Assembly (NCBI GenBank): GCA_035378955.1
Contig: DAOSUS010000039.1
Coordinates: 1-29,948, forward strand
Direction of reading: 5' to 3'
From: Candidatus Hydrogenedens sp.
GTDB lineage: Bacteria > Hydrogenedentota > Hydrogenedentia > Hydrogenedentales > Hydrogenedentaceae
DNA: 29,948 nt
Shown here: positions 8,702 to 16,190 of the stretch, piece after piece
How positions within the stretch are numbered: position 1 is the first letter of the stretch
How the letters are laid out: each line of letters starts with the position of its first letter
Made by a program: the position numbers and the translations under genes
Notes under the pieces: generated by a model
What the model saw: the letters and a program-made list of their open reading frames with translations, nothing else
Databases searched by the model: none
What the model was told of the DNA's origin: nothing

Positions 8702-11359
8702 ATGAATAAAAATCCGTATAGAAGAAAGCATATTATACCTTTATTTTATGGGAAGGTTTGCTTTCTTATTAGTTTGATTTATGTATGTGTTATGCAAATA
8801 TATTGTGTTTCATGGAGTGAAACAATATATCGTTTTTCAAAAGATTATTGGGAAAAAATAGAAAAGTCTCCAGAATTAACCTTAGAGGGAAAAGAATGGG
8901 AAAAGAGTTTCGACAAAAATACAGGGATTATGTTATTTTCAATACCGTCTGCGATTAATCTGGGAATGTATCAATTTGTTCATGTGTATGTATCCAGTAA
9001 TGAGGGCTACGAAGTGAGATGGGGTTGGTCCAGTAAAAAATGGGGCGATAAAATTCATTTCCCTTCGGAAGGAATAAGGTTGATTAATGACAGCAAGACA
9101 CATATATATTCTTTTACTTTGAAATTTACGGATAAGGAAAATCCCATATTTGATAAAACAAACAAGGTTTGGATAGAAATAAAAGGATTAACCAAAGAGA
9201 ATGAAATAAAGTTATCACAAGTAGTATTTGTTCCTTATGATAAAAAACATCCACGACAGTTAACCATAGGGGGTGTTTGTATGGATGTTTTGTGGGATGA
9301 AAAGATGATATTTAATCGTAAAATTGAGCAAGGGATGGAATTGATTTTTTATACAGGTATATACAATCCCGTTTTAGGTGCTTATAAGAAATCTTCAGAA
9401 GGAAAGGATTGGCAGAGTGATGGAATATCCTTTTCAATTGATGTGGTATCGAAGGATAATGCGGAAAAAATATATCAGTCAGAAATGAAACCACAAACGA
9501 CAGAGGAAGATAGAGAATGGAAAAGGGTTGTTTTAAATCTTGCCAAATATGCAGGACAGGAAATAGAGGTTATTTTTCAGATGACCCCAATAAATAATTT
9601 CATCGGAGATTTTGGTGTATGGGGTAACCCGATGCTTGTTAGTAAAATAGTTGAAGATAGTCAGACGAAAACGAACTTTTTTATTATTTCTTGTGATACG
9701 CTACGCCCCGACCATTTGCTGCCGTATGGATATTATCTGCCAACAAGTCCCAATCTGGATACCTTTGCGAAGGATGCAGTAGTTTTTGAAAATGCATATA
9801 CAACCCAGACATTTACTCCTGTGGCACATATGAGTATGCTTACAGGAAGGTATCCGGAGGGACATGGTTTAACTCGGAATACGGATGTTTTCCCTTATAT
9901 AGAAACTTTGCCTGAGTTAATGAGAAATTATGGATATATGACAGCAGGTTTTGCAGGATTTTTGTGGTGGTTTATCCCGTCTCGTGGTTTTGGACGGGGA
10001 ATGGATTGGTTTTCCGTTCCGGAAGGGGGAAGAGAAGGAAATCGAAGGACAGTAATAGAGGTTTGTGATGAAGCCAAGGATTGGATAATCAAAAATGAGA
10101 ATCAACAGATGTTTGTCTTTATGCATAATTATGATGTGCATTCAAAGGCGTATGGAAAATTGATGTATGATGCGGGAGAGGAACAGTTTAAGATATTTTC
10201 CCGAGGGTTGGTGAGACCTGAAATTGGTTATGTAGGTTGTGAAGATATTCCTTCATTAGGATTATTGCTTCAGTATCTTACAACCGGGGATGTATTCCCA
10301 ACAGAGGAAGAGATTACTTATATCCGTGCCCTTTATGATGATTGTGTTTATAAAGTAGATTATGCTTTAGGAGACTTTTTTGCTTTCTTAAAGGATAGAA
10401 GATTGTATAATTCCGCTTTTATAGCAGTTGTTTCTGACCATGGCGAATCTTTAGGAGAGCATGGGTTATATGGACACGATAATGTATATGAAGAGAGTAT
10501 GCGGAATGTAACTATTATCAAATTCCCCAATAATAAGTATGCAGGGCTTCGTGTGAAAGATAGAGTGATATTGGAGGATTTAATGCCCACTGTCTTAGAG
10601 ATATTAAATCAAAAGGGGAATGTATTATTAGATGGAATGTCTGTGTTAGATATTATTTCGAAAAAAGAAACGAAGGAAAGACATACCTTTTCATCCAGTT
10701 TAAGAGGAGATATGCGGGCATTGATTAAAGGGCAGTATAAACTTTTGGAAGATATTCCTAAGGGTATTAAACCTTTGTTTGATTTACAAAAAAATATGGC
10801 TGAATATTATGATGTGAGTTTAAAACAACCCGAAATATATAAAAATATGTCTGAGTTATTAATGCAAAAATTCGGATTAAAGAAAGAAGGCTGGTGGTTA
10901 TGCTTTTTAAATCCAGTTTCGTTCTGGACAGGTTCGGTAAACATACATTGTTCCGTGCCTATATTGTTTTCTAAGATTCAAGGGGGAGTGTTACGGACAA
11001 AAAATGAAAGAACAACACCTATGGAACTAAAAGCGGATGTGTTTCTCCCAAAAAGTTCTATGCCTGTAATAATTCAGATTATGCCGGTAGAAGATAAGAG
11101 TGAATTGAAAATTCATATCCAAAATTGTTTACTAATGAAGTATCCATCGGATTATCCTGTTTTAAAATCAAAAGATGAAAAATTCTTTTATTTTTCAAGT
11201 GAAGATATGAAGGCTCAAGATATAAATAATTCTGATGGTGCAAAAGAATTTTTCTTTTGGGTTGAGTACTATTCAAAAGGAACGGGAGATGGGAGAAAGG
11301 TAGTAGATATGACTGATGAAACACAGGAAACTTTGAGAAGTCTGGGCTATCTCAACTGA
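8702..11359 (+). CDS. Exported sulfatase-superfamily hydrolase, Thr-nucleophile type (paralog 2)
   Basis: The 885-residue protein has the same layout as its upstream neighbour. A basic N-terminus and hydrophobic segment (about 11-36) form a signal or anchor, followed by two beta-sandwich modules (about 42-180 and 185-315), the sulfatase-superfamily domain (about 325-720) and a C-terminal beta region ending in the typical LRSLGYLN. Metal-site motifs are SCDTLRPDH (D332) and SDHGESLGEHG (D579/H580). The nucleophile position is again Thr, T372-P-V-A-H376. In the 64-residue stretch from FIISCDT to HGL/HGV, 50 residues match paralog 1, so the pair is a tandem duplication. No Shine-Dalgarno is evident just before the ATG, which suits translational coupling. 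Its stop lies 1 nt from the stop of the convergent sulfatase. Function by family; substrate unknown. Confidence 0.88.
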   Translation: MNKNPYRRKHIIPLFYGKVCFLISLIYVCVMQIYCVSWSETIYRFSKDYWEKIEKSPELTLEGKEWEKSFDKNTGIMLFSIPSAINLGMYQFVHVYVSSNEGYEVRWGWSSKKWGDKIHFPSEGIRLINDSKTHIYSFTLKFTDKENPIFDKTNKVWIEIKGLTKENEIKLSQVVFVPYDKKHPRQLTIGGVCMDVLWDEKMIFNRKIEQGMELIFYTGIYNPVLGAYKKSSEGKDWQSDGISFSIDVVSKDNAEKIYQSEMKPQTTEEDREWKRVVLNLAKYAGQEIEVIFQMTPINNFIGDFGVWGNPMLVSKIVEDSQTKTNFFIISCDTLRPDHLLPYGYYLPTSPNLDTFAKDAVVFENAYTTQTFTPVAHMSMLTGRYPEGHGLTRNTDVFPYIETLPELMRNYGYMTAGFAGFLWWFIPSRGFGRGMDWFSVPEGGREGNRRTVIEVCDEAKDWIIKNENQQMFVFMHNYDVHSKAYGKLMYDAGEEQFKIFSRGLVRPEIGYVGCEDIPSLGLLLQYLTTGDVFPTEEEITYIRALYDDCVYKVDYALGDFFAFLKDRRLYNSAFIAVVSDHGESLGEHGLYGHDNVYEESMRNVTIIKFPNNKYAGLRVKDRVILEDLMPTVLEILNQKGNVLLDGMSVLDIISKKETKERHTFSSSLRGDMRALIKGQYKLLEDIPKGIKPLFDLQKNMAEYYDVSLKQPEIYKNMSELLMQKFGLKKEGWWLCFLNPVSFWTGSVNIHCSVPILFSKIQGGVLRTKNERTTPMELKADVFLPKSSMPVIIQIMPVEDKSELKIHIQNCLLMKYPSDYPVLKSKDEKFFYFSSEDMKAQDINNSDGAKEFFFWVEYYSKGTGDGRKVVDMTDETQETLRSLGYLN

Positions 11360-11360
11360 T

Positions 11361-12761
11361 TTACAGATGAAAGATATCCTTATTCACTATAGAGGCTAAC
11401 TTTACTCGTTGACTATCTGGAATTGTTAAAATAATATTCCTTTTTATTTTTTGGCTCTCTTCTAAATGAGCAATGTTATGCCATTCTCCGGGGTCTGATT
11501 GATAATCATATAATTCTTCACTTCCATCATAATAAACAATATAGGAATACCGTTTTGTTCGGAAAGCGAAATTGTTATTTTCTATCTGAGAAATTACTGC
11601 GTATTGATTTTCAATTTGTTTTTCTATTAATGGTAGTAAACTTTTACCTTCTAATTTTTCAGGTTTATCCATGGAGAGGATGTCTGTTATTGTAGGAAAA
11701 ATATCAATAAGTCCGGCGGGTTCTTTAATAGTTAATCCTCCTTTATATCCATCAGGAAGATGGGCGATAAGAGGAACTTTTACGGCTTCCTGCCATAAGG
11801 TAAATTTCTGCCATCTCTTCTTTTCCCCTAAATGCCAACCGTTATCACCGCATAGAAAAATACAGGTATTATTTAACATCCCATGTTCTTCAAGGTTCTT
11901 TAATATATTCCCAATAAGTTCATCTAAGAACGCAATTCGGACTAAATAAGCATGGATAACTTCTTCCCATATATTTCTTTCTAACACAAGTTGGTGAATG
12001 TCTGTATTATCATATTTGTTTACTAACTTTATCCCTGCCTCTGGAATGTCATTCAAATCATCATCGGGGGTAATAGGTTTTTTTACGATATTTTTAGGAA
12101 TTTTTTTGAAAAACTCTTGAGGAGCAAAAAGAGGGGTGTGAGGAGTATGTAAACCCACAGCAAGGAACCAGGGATTGTTTTTTTGTGATTTAATAAAATC
12201 ACAGGCTTGTTGTGTGATTTTATAATCATGAGTTTCTTCGATAGAAATATCAACAGGACCATAACAAAAATTCTGTTGGGATAAAGGGTCATCTTTTTTA
12301 TTAATGAAATTGTAGAGGTTGTCATATAATTCAAAATTAAAATCCCATACACTTTCAATATTGTATTTTGGATGAAATACTTTTCCAATTCCTGCTGTAA
12401 AGTAATGCCTTTCTTTTAAATATTGAGGAAGTATAGGAAATTCTGCTGGATTAATTTGTTCAGACATATATACACTCGTAGAGAAAGGATGTAGTCCTGT
12501 AAGCATGCTTGTCCTTGATGGATGGCAGAGAGGATACTGACAATAGGCATTTTCAAAAGTGATAGATTGCTTTTGTAATGAATGGATGTTAGGAGTTAAT
12601 AATTCGGTAGGACAATTTAAGTAAGAAGTGTAATTATTCAAGTCATCTGAAATAATGAGAAGTATATTTGTTGCATTTCTTTTGTTTGTAGATTTGTATA
12701 TATATGGGAACAATGGTAAGGTGCTACTTAATAAAAAGTTTCTTCTTGACAATCTTTTCAT
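11361..12761 (-). CDS. Formylglycine-type sulfatase (iduronate-2-sulfatase-like), Tat-exported
   Basis: The 466-residue protein begins with a twin-arginine signal (SRRNFLLSS), so it is probably exported folded. The S1 sulfatase signature CHPSRTSMLTG places the Cys to be converted to formylglycine at C79, with P81, S82 and R83. Metal-site residues are D39/D40 (ISDDL) and D306/N307 (GDNGWHLGEK). Asn after the second Asp is as in arylsulfatase A rather than the Asp-His of iduronate-2-sulfatase. TPNI, the spacing and the overall length resemble iduronate-2-sulfatases, which remove 2-O-sulfate from uronic acids, but specificity is inferred only. No formylglycine-generating enzyme is in this window. 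AGGAA upstream of the ATG is a reasonable ribosome site. Unlike the adjacent tandem pair it keeps the canonical activation motif and is not part of their operon. Confidence 0.9.
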   Translation of the reverse strand: MKRLSRRNFLLSSTLPLFPYIYKSTNKRNATNILLIISDDLNNYTSYLNCPTELLTPNIHSLQKQSITFENAYCQYPLCHPSRTSMLTGLHPFSTSVYMSEQINPAEFPILPQYLKERHYFTAGIGKVFHPKYNIESVWDFNFELYDNLYNFINKKDDPLSQQNFCYGPVDISIEETHDYKITQQACDFIKSQKNNPWFLAVGLHTPHTPLFAPQEFFKKIPKNIVKKPITPDDDLNDIPEAGIKLVNKYDNTDIHQLVLERNIWEEVIHAYLVRIAFLDELIGNILKNLEEHGMLNNTCIFLCGDNGWHLGEKKRWQKFTLWQEAVKVPLIAHLPDGYKGGLTIKEPAGLIDIFPTITDILSMDKPEKLEGKSLLPLIEKQIENQYAVISQIENNNFAFRTKRYSYIVYYDGSEELYDYQSDPGEWHNIAHLEESQKIKRNIILTIPDSQRVKLASIVNKDIFHL

Positions 12762-12795
12762 TATGGATGAATTCCTAATTATGTTATGGATATCT

Positions 12796-12801
12796 ATTAT
12801 A
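12796..12801 (-). promoter_or_regulatory. Possible -10 box of the CxPSR sulfatase gene
   Basis: On the minus strand a perfect TATAAT lies about 34 nt before the sulfatase ATG. No recognisable -35 sits at the right spacing, so this rests on the -10 alone in AT-rich DNA. Confidence 0.3.
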
Positions 12802-12891
12802 CAATTTCTAAAGTAATTATTGAGTGTTGTATTTTACAGGATATGATAAAAAGATATGGGATAGTGAAATTATTTTCAGTTAATTTTCGGG

Positions 12892-12921
12892 AATAAAATT
12901 TTTTAAAAAATTTTAAAATTT
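12892..12921 (+). promoter_or_regulatory. UP-element-like A/T tract
   Basis: An uninterrupted A/T run of alternating A- and T-tracts (AAATTTTTTAAAAAATTTTAAAATTT) ends 3 nt before the -35 box, where the RNA polymerase alpha subunit binds UP elements. The arrangement matches the AAA-WWTWTTTT-AAA pattern well. It implies strong constitutive transcription of the secreted-protein gene. Confidence 0.55.
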
Positions 12922-12924
12922 GAC

Positions 12925-12954
12925 TTGACAATCCAAACTGGTTTGTGGTATAAA
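12925..12954 (+). promoter_or_regulatory. Strong sigma70-type promoter of the small secreted protein gene
   Basis: A perfect TTGACA (12925-12930) is followed after 18 nt by TATAAA (12949-12954). Transcription should start near 12961, giving a leader of about 90 nt. This is the best promoter visible in the window. Confidence 0.75.
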
Positions 12955-12981
12955 CTATATAGTGAAAATTGAATAAAAAAA

Positions 12982-13023
12982 CTAAACAAGGTCATGTTCT
13001 CGTGAACATGACGAAAAGTTTAG
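12982..13023 (+). promoter_or_regulatory. Two-part leader hairpin in the 5' UTR of the secreted protein gene
   Basis: GTCATGTTC (12991-12999) pairs perfectly with GAACATGAC (13004-13012) over a 4-nt loop. Outside it CTAAAC (12982-12987) pairs with GTTTAG (13018-13023) across an A-rich internal loop. It lies between the predicted transcription start and the Shine-Dalgarno, has no U-run and leaves the ribosome site free. A role in mRNA stability or protein binding is therefore more likely than termination. I do not recognise it as a known riboswitch. Confidence 0.6.
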
Positions 13024-13038
13024 GTAAACCCCCACGAG

Positions 13039-13047
13039 AGGAGGTGA
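13039..13047 (+). promoter_or_regulatory. Consensus Shine-Dalgarno of the secreted protein gene
   Basis: AGGAGGTGA, complementary to the usual 16S rRNA 3' end, sits 4 nt before the ATG at 13052 (about 7 nt from its GGAGG core). Most neighbouring genes have weak or no such site, so this one is selected for high translation. Confidence 0.85.
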
Positions 13048-13051
13048 AAAG

Positions 13052-13630
13052 ATGAGAAAGCTTAGTTTCGCCGCATTGTTAGTGTTAGTAGGAACCGGAG
13101 TGGCATTTGCCAGTTCATTGGCAGTACCATGGTTCGCAGACACGCTTCCAGCAGATGTAGGTGTACCCGCCGTGAGTCCTTCTGTAGGAAAATCAGGTGC
13201 TATGAACCTGATTTATCTAAAGAGTAATGTAGACACTACTTTGACATGCTACATTACCTATTACAATGCAGATGGTGTTTGCTTAGGTCCTTTTGCACCT
13301 AATAACAGTTTCACCATTGCACCGAAGTCTGCATTGGCATTCCGTCCATGTGCTTATGACCCGGATTCCACAGTTCCAGGTGGTTATACCAGAGGTCAAG
13401 AAGGTGGACAGGGTGTATTGGTACCTGACAGACCTATCAGTCCTGACAACAACACACCGATTCCAGGTGTCGGTATCATTGACACCAAGAAGAACGGTTC
13501 TTGCGTCATTGAATGGATTGGTGGACCCAATGATGTTCAGGGTGCCAATGTGAACTTCATTACAGTATTTAATACTGATGGTTCCAGAACAACATTATCC
13601 TACGGTCACTTATTACCGCCAGGAATATAA
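13052..13630 (+). CDS. Small secreted protein of unknown function, probably very highly expressed
   Basis: The 192-residue precursor has a textbook signal peptide (MRKLS then a hydrophobic core, cleavage at AFA20-SS). The mature protein is about 172 residues and starts near SLAVPWFADTLP. It is rich in Gly, Pro, Thr, Asn and Val, with four Cys (66, 77, 100, 151) that could form two disulfides. Alternating hydrophobic stretches (NLIYLKS, TLTCYITYYN, NVNFITVFN) suggest an extracellular beta-sandwich. No anchor, lipobox or catalytic motif is visible. Codons favour C-ending forms (AAC, TTC, ACC) more than neighbouring genes, as in highly expressed genes. It is monocistronic, between a strong promoter and a strong terminator. 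A surface, matrix or coat structural protein is a reasonable inference, but I do not recognise the family. Confidence 0.85.
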   Translation: MRKLSFAALLVLVGTGVAFASSLAVPWFADTLPADVGVPAVSPSVGKSGAMNLIYLKSNVDTTLTCYITYYNADGVCLGPFAPNNSFTIAPKSALAFRPCAYDPDSTVPGGYTRGQEGGQGVLVPDRPISPDNNTPIPGVGIIDTKKNGSCVIEWIGGPNDVQGANVNFITVFNTDGSRTTLSYGHLLPPGI

Positions 13631-13658
13631 TATTTGAAATTTAATTAGTTCTAATTTG

Positions 13659-13700
13659 GGGCGAGAATGTCCGGAGGACATGCTCGCCCTGACTGTTTTT
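13659..13700 (+). terminator. Rho-independent terminator of the secreted protein gene
   Basis: A 14-bp stem with a single A/G mismatch runs from GGGCGAG (13659-13665) to CTCGCCC (13683-13689), with inner arms TGTCC and GGACA and a 3-nt GGA loop. The T-run GTTTTT follows at 13694-13699. It is 28 nt past the stop codon and separates this unit from rnhB. Confidence 0.88.
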
Positions 13701-13753
13701 AAAGGGGGAAATGCTTTGGGTTAGAATGTATTTATAAAGGATACATCTTATAA

Positions 13754-14389
13754 ATGAATAAAGAATTAAATGTTATAGATAAGTGGTATTTTGAAAATAA
13801 GGGGAGGGAACAGGGTTTTGTGTATATAGCGGGAGTAGATGAAGCAGGAAGAGGACCTCTGGCTGGTCCTATTGTTTCATCCGCGGTGGTTCTATATTCT
13901 GAAGTGCAGGGTATTGATGATTCAAAAAAATTGACCGAAAGAAAAAGGGAAGAGTTATTTGATATACTAATGTCTGGAAAACATGATATTGGTATCTCTG
14001 TAATTAGTAATAAAGTAATTGATGAAATAGGAATTCAATTAGCGAATATTCGGGCAATAACAGAATCCGTGTCTCGTTTAAAAAACAAACCCGATTTGCT
14101 GTTGATTGATGGTTATGAGATAAAAGGGTTTCCTTGTCCAGCATGGAAAATAATCAAAGGAGACCAACTCTCTGCATCAATTGGTGCGGCAAGCATTGTA
14201 GCAAAAGTAACACGCGATAGGATTATGAAAGAATTTGATAAAGAATATCCGGAATATGGATTTGCGAAACATAAAGGTTATGGGACGAAAGAGCATCTAC
14301 GAGCTATTGAAAAGTTCGGACCATCTCCTATTCATCGGTTGAGTTTTAAACCCTTAAACCAGATAACCGGGTCCTTATTTCCGGAATGA
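13754..14389 (+). CDS. rnhB: Ribonuclease HII
   Basis: This 211-residue enzyme cleaves RNA in RNA/DNA hybrids and starts removal of ribonucleotides misincorporated into DNA. The family signature is complete: AGVDEAGRGPLAGP carries D29 and E30, DDSKKL follows at 55-60, LIDG supplies D119, and KGDQLSASIGAASIVAKV supplies D137, giving the four acidic metal ligands. The tail YGFAKHKGYGTKEH and SPIHRLSFKP is the expected substrate-binding region. Length is normal. The ribosome site is weak: AAAGG lies 13 nt before the ATG, and no better in-frame start exists. It is first in a likely operon with the TPR lipoprotein (25-nt gap) and the M32 peptidase. Confidence 0.97.
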   Translation: MNKELNVIDKWYFENKGREQGFVYIAGVDEAGRGPLAGPIVSSAVVLYSEVQGIDDSKKLTERKREELFDILMSGKHDIGISVISNKVIDEIGIQLANIRAITESVSRLKNKPDLLLIDGYEIKGFPCPAWKIIKGDQLSASIGAASIVAKVTRDRIMKEFDKEYPEYGFAKHKGYGTKEHLRAIEKFGPSPIHRLSFKPLNQITGSLFPE

Positions 14390-14414
14390 AAAATAGATAT
14401 ATGGGATTAAAGTA

Positions 14415-16160
14415 ATGAAGAAATTTATAAAGAAAGAAGTATTTTTTTTACTACCATTTTTATTTCTTATTACCAATTGTCAGGTATCCCCTTCCCATTT
14501 AAGCATGGATGTGAAAACCGCATTTAACAAACCTACAATACAACTCAAGGGGAAATCTCTCTCTCATTATCTTTCGGCTATGATTTATCACCGACAAGGG
14601 AATGCAGAAAAAGCGATACAAGAATTAGAAGAAACATTAAAGTATGACCCGGATGCAACAACACCCTGGGTGCGTCTTATTCGCCTTTATCTTATGGCAG
14701 AGAAATATGAACAAGCACTAATTAGTGTGGATAAAGTAATTCAAAAAAATAAAAATTTACCTTCCCTTTATCTAATCCGTGGAGAATTGTGTCATCGTTT
14801 AGGAAGAATTGATGAAGCGGTAGATGCTTTTCAAAAAGCCATTGAATTAAACCCTGAAGATGTTCTTGGTTATAGTGCCTTACTTGAATTGCAAGAGGAT
14901 ACCAATGATTTAGTGGCAGCAATTGATATTTATAAAAGAATGATAGAAAAAAGACCCAATAGTGTTTTATTACATTACCAGTTAGGATTGACCTATGCCC
15001 GTATAAAGAATAATACATTAGCCATCACAGAATTAGAAAAAGCCCTGGAATTAGACCCACGAATGATACGGGCTCAATATATTCTTGCATTGCTTTATAT
15101 TGATGAAAATCAATTACCCAATGCGGCTCAGTTCCTGGAACAATATCTACAAAAAAAGCCGGAAGATATAAAAGCATGGGAGGTCTTATTGGGAGTGTAT
15201 GCTCGTATAGGAGAAATGACAAAGGCAGGTGAAATTGTCCAAAGAATGATGCTTTCGAAAGAGACAAGTCCTCTACAAAAATTGTTGCTTTCTTTTTTCC
15301 TATTACGAGATGGTAATTATTCCCGTGCGATGTCTTTGCTTCCTGTGAATGAATATCCACTGATAAGTAAACTGTTGCTTACCTTAAATTTGAAACTTTC
15401 AGGAAGTAATGATTATCAAGGAATTTTACAAACCATAGACGATTTTGCAGAAACTGTAGATAATGAGTGCAATGATTTTATAAATGCAATTTGGAGTAAT
15501 TTTGGAACAGGGATTGTGTCAGGCTGGTTTGAGAGCCAAATAGAGACATTGGTGAAAGAAAAAAATTCTTTAGCACTATGTTTAATCTGGTCTCGAATTT
15601 TGATGGTTGCGGAGCGGGAGGAAAAGGCAATTGAAGTATTAAAGCCTTTGTTGCAGGAACATGATAAAAACTTATGGGTTCATTACTATCTTTCCATTTG
15701 TTATGACAAATTGAAACAATTTGAAAATACAGAAAAACATTTAAAGATATGTATTGAGTTGGACCCTGAAAATGCAGAACTTTTGAACTTTTTAGGTTAT
15801 TTATATGCAGACAAAAATGTAAATCTAACAGAAGCAGAAAATTTAATTCGTCGTGCTTTGAAGATTGATACAGAAAATCCTTTTTATCTGGATAGTTTGG
15901 GTTGGGTTTATTATCGGCAAGGCAATGCAGAAAAAGCGATTGAGTATATACGAAAAGCCATTTATAAGATGGATACAGATGATGCCGTGCTCCGAGAACA
16001 CTTAGGAGATGCGTATTTGTTGCAGGGAGATTTGAAACGGGCAATTGCAGAATGGGAACGGGCAATTGTTCTTGACCCTAAAAATGAAGAAATTAAGCAG
16101 AAAATAGAGAAATATCGCAAACAGATAGAAAATACTTCCAAGCCAGTATCTACTCGATAG
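14415..16160 (+). CDS. TPR-repeat lipoprotein
   Basis: The 581-residue protein has a basic N-terminus, a hydrophobic core and a probable lipobox ITNC with Cys22, pointing to a lipid-anchored envelope protein. Tetratricopeptide repeats fill residues about 50-285 and 385-560, separated by a less regular helical stretch. Clear units are GNAEKAIQELEETLKYDPD (62-80), GRIDEAVDAFQKAIELNPED (130-149) and the C-terminal pair near LGYLYADKNVN (460-470) and LDSLGWVYYRQGNAEKAIEY (492-511). This LGY...LDSLGW tail occurs in a widespread family of envelope TPR proteins, some of them assembly or scaffolding factors. TPRs bind protein partners; the partner here is not evident. Asn before the lipobox Cys is tolerated but not ideal, so lipidation is likely rather than certain. 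Confidence 0.85.
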   Translation: MKKFIKKEVFFLLPFLFLITNCQVSPSHLSMDVKTAFNKPTIQLKGKSLSHYLSAMIYHRQGNAEKAIQELEETLKYDPDATTPWVRLIRLYLMAEKYEQALISVDKVIQKNKNLPSLYLIRGELCHRLGRIDEAVDAFQKAIELNPEDVLGYSALLELQEDTNDLVAAIDIYKRMIEKRPNSVLLHYQLGLTYARIKNNTLAITELEKALELDPRMIRAQYILALLYIDENQLPNAAQFLEQYLQKKPEDIKAWEVLLGVYARIGEMTKAGEIVQRMMLSKETSPLQKLLLSFFLLRDGNYSRAMSLLPVNEYPLISKLLLTLNLKLSGSNDYQGILQTIDDFAETVDNECNDFINAIWSNFGTGIVSGWFESQIETLVKEKNSLALCLIWSRILMVAEREEKAIEVLKPLLQEHDKNLWVHYYLSICYDKLKQFENTEKHLKICIELDPENAELLNFLGYLYADKNVNLTEAENLIRRALKIDTENPFYLDSLGWVYYRQGNAEKAIEYIRKAIYKMDTDDAVLREHLGDAYLLQGDLKRAIAEWERAIVLDPKNEEIKQKIEKYRKQIENTSKPVSTR

Positions 16161-16190
16161 TTTTTAGAGGTCCAAGAGGAGAGATTTTTG

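Noticed and set aside
15478..16065. A 195-codon frame on the minus strand inside the TPR gene, and similar long antisense frames inside other genes (8047-8379, 15025-15360, 25718-26749).
   Set aside because: They lie opposite strongly supported genes, have no ribosome sites or domains, and are shadow frames.
16188..16190. TTG start for the M32 carboxypeptidase.
   Set aside because: The ATG directly after it is a better start codon and better spaced from the AGAGGAGAG site.
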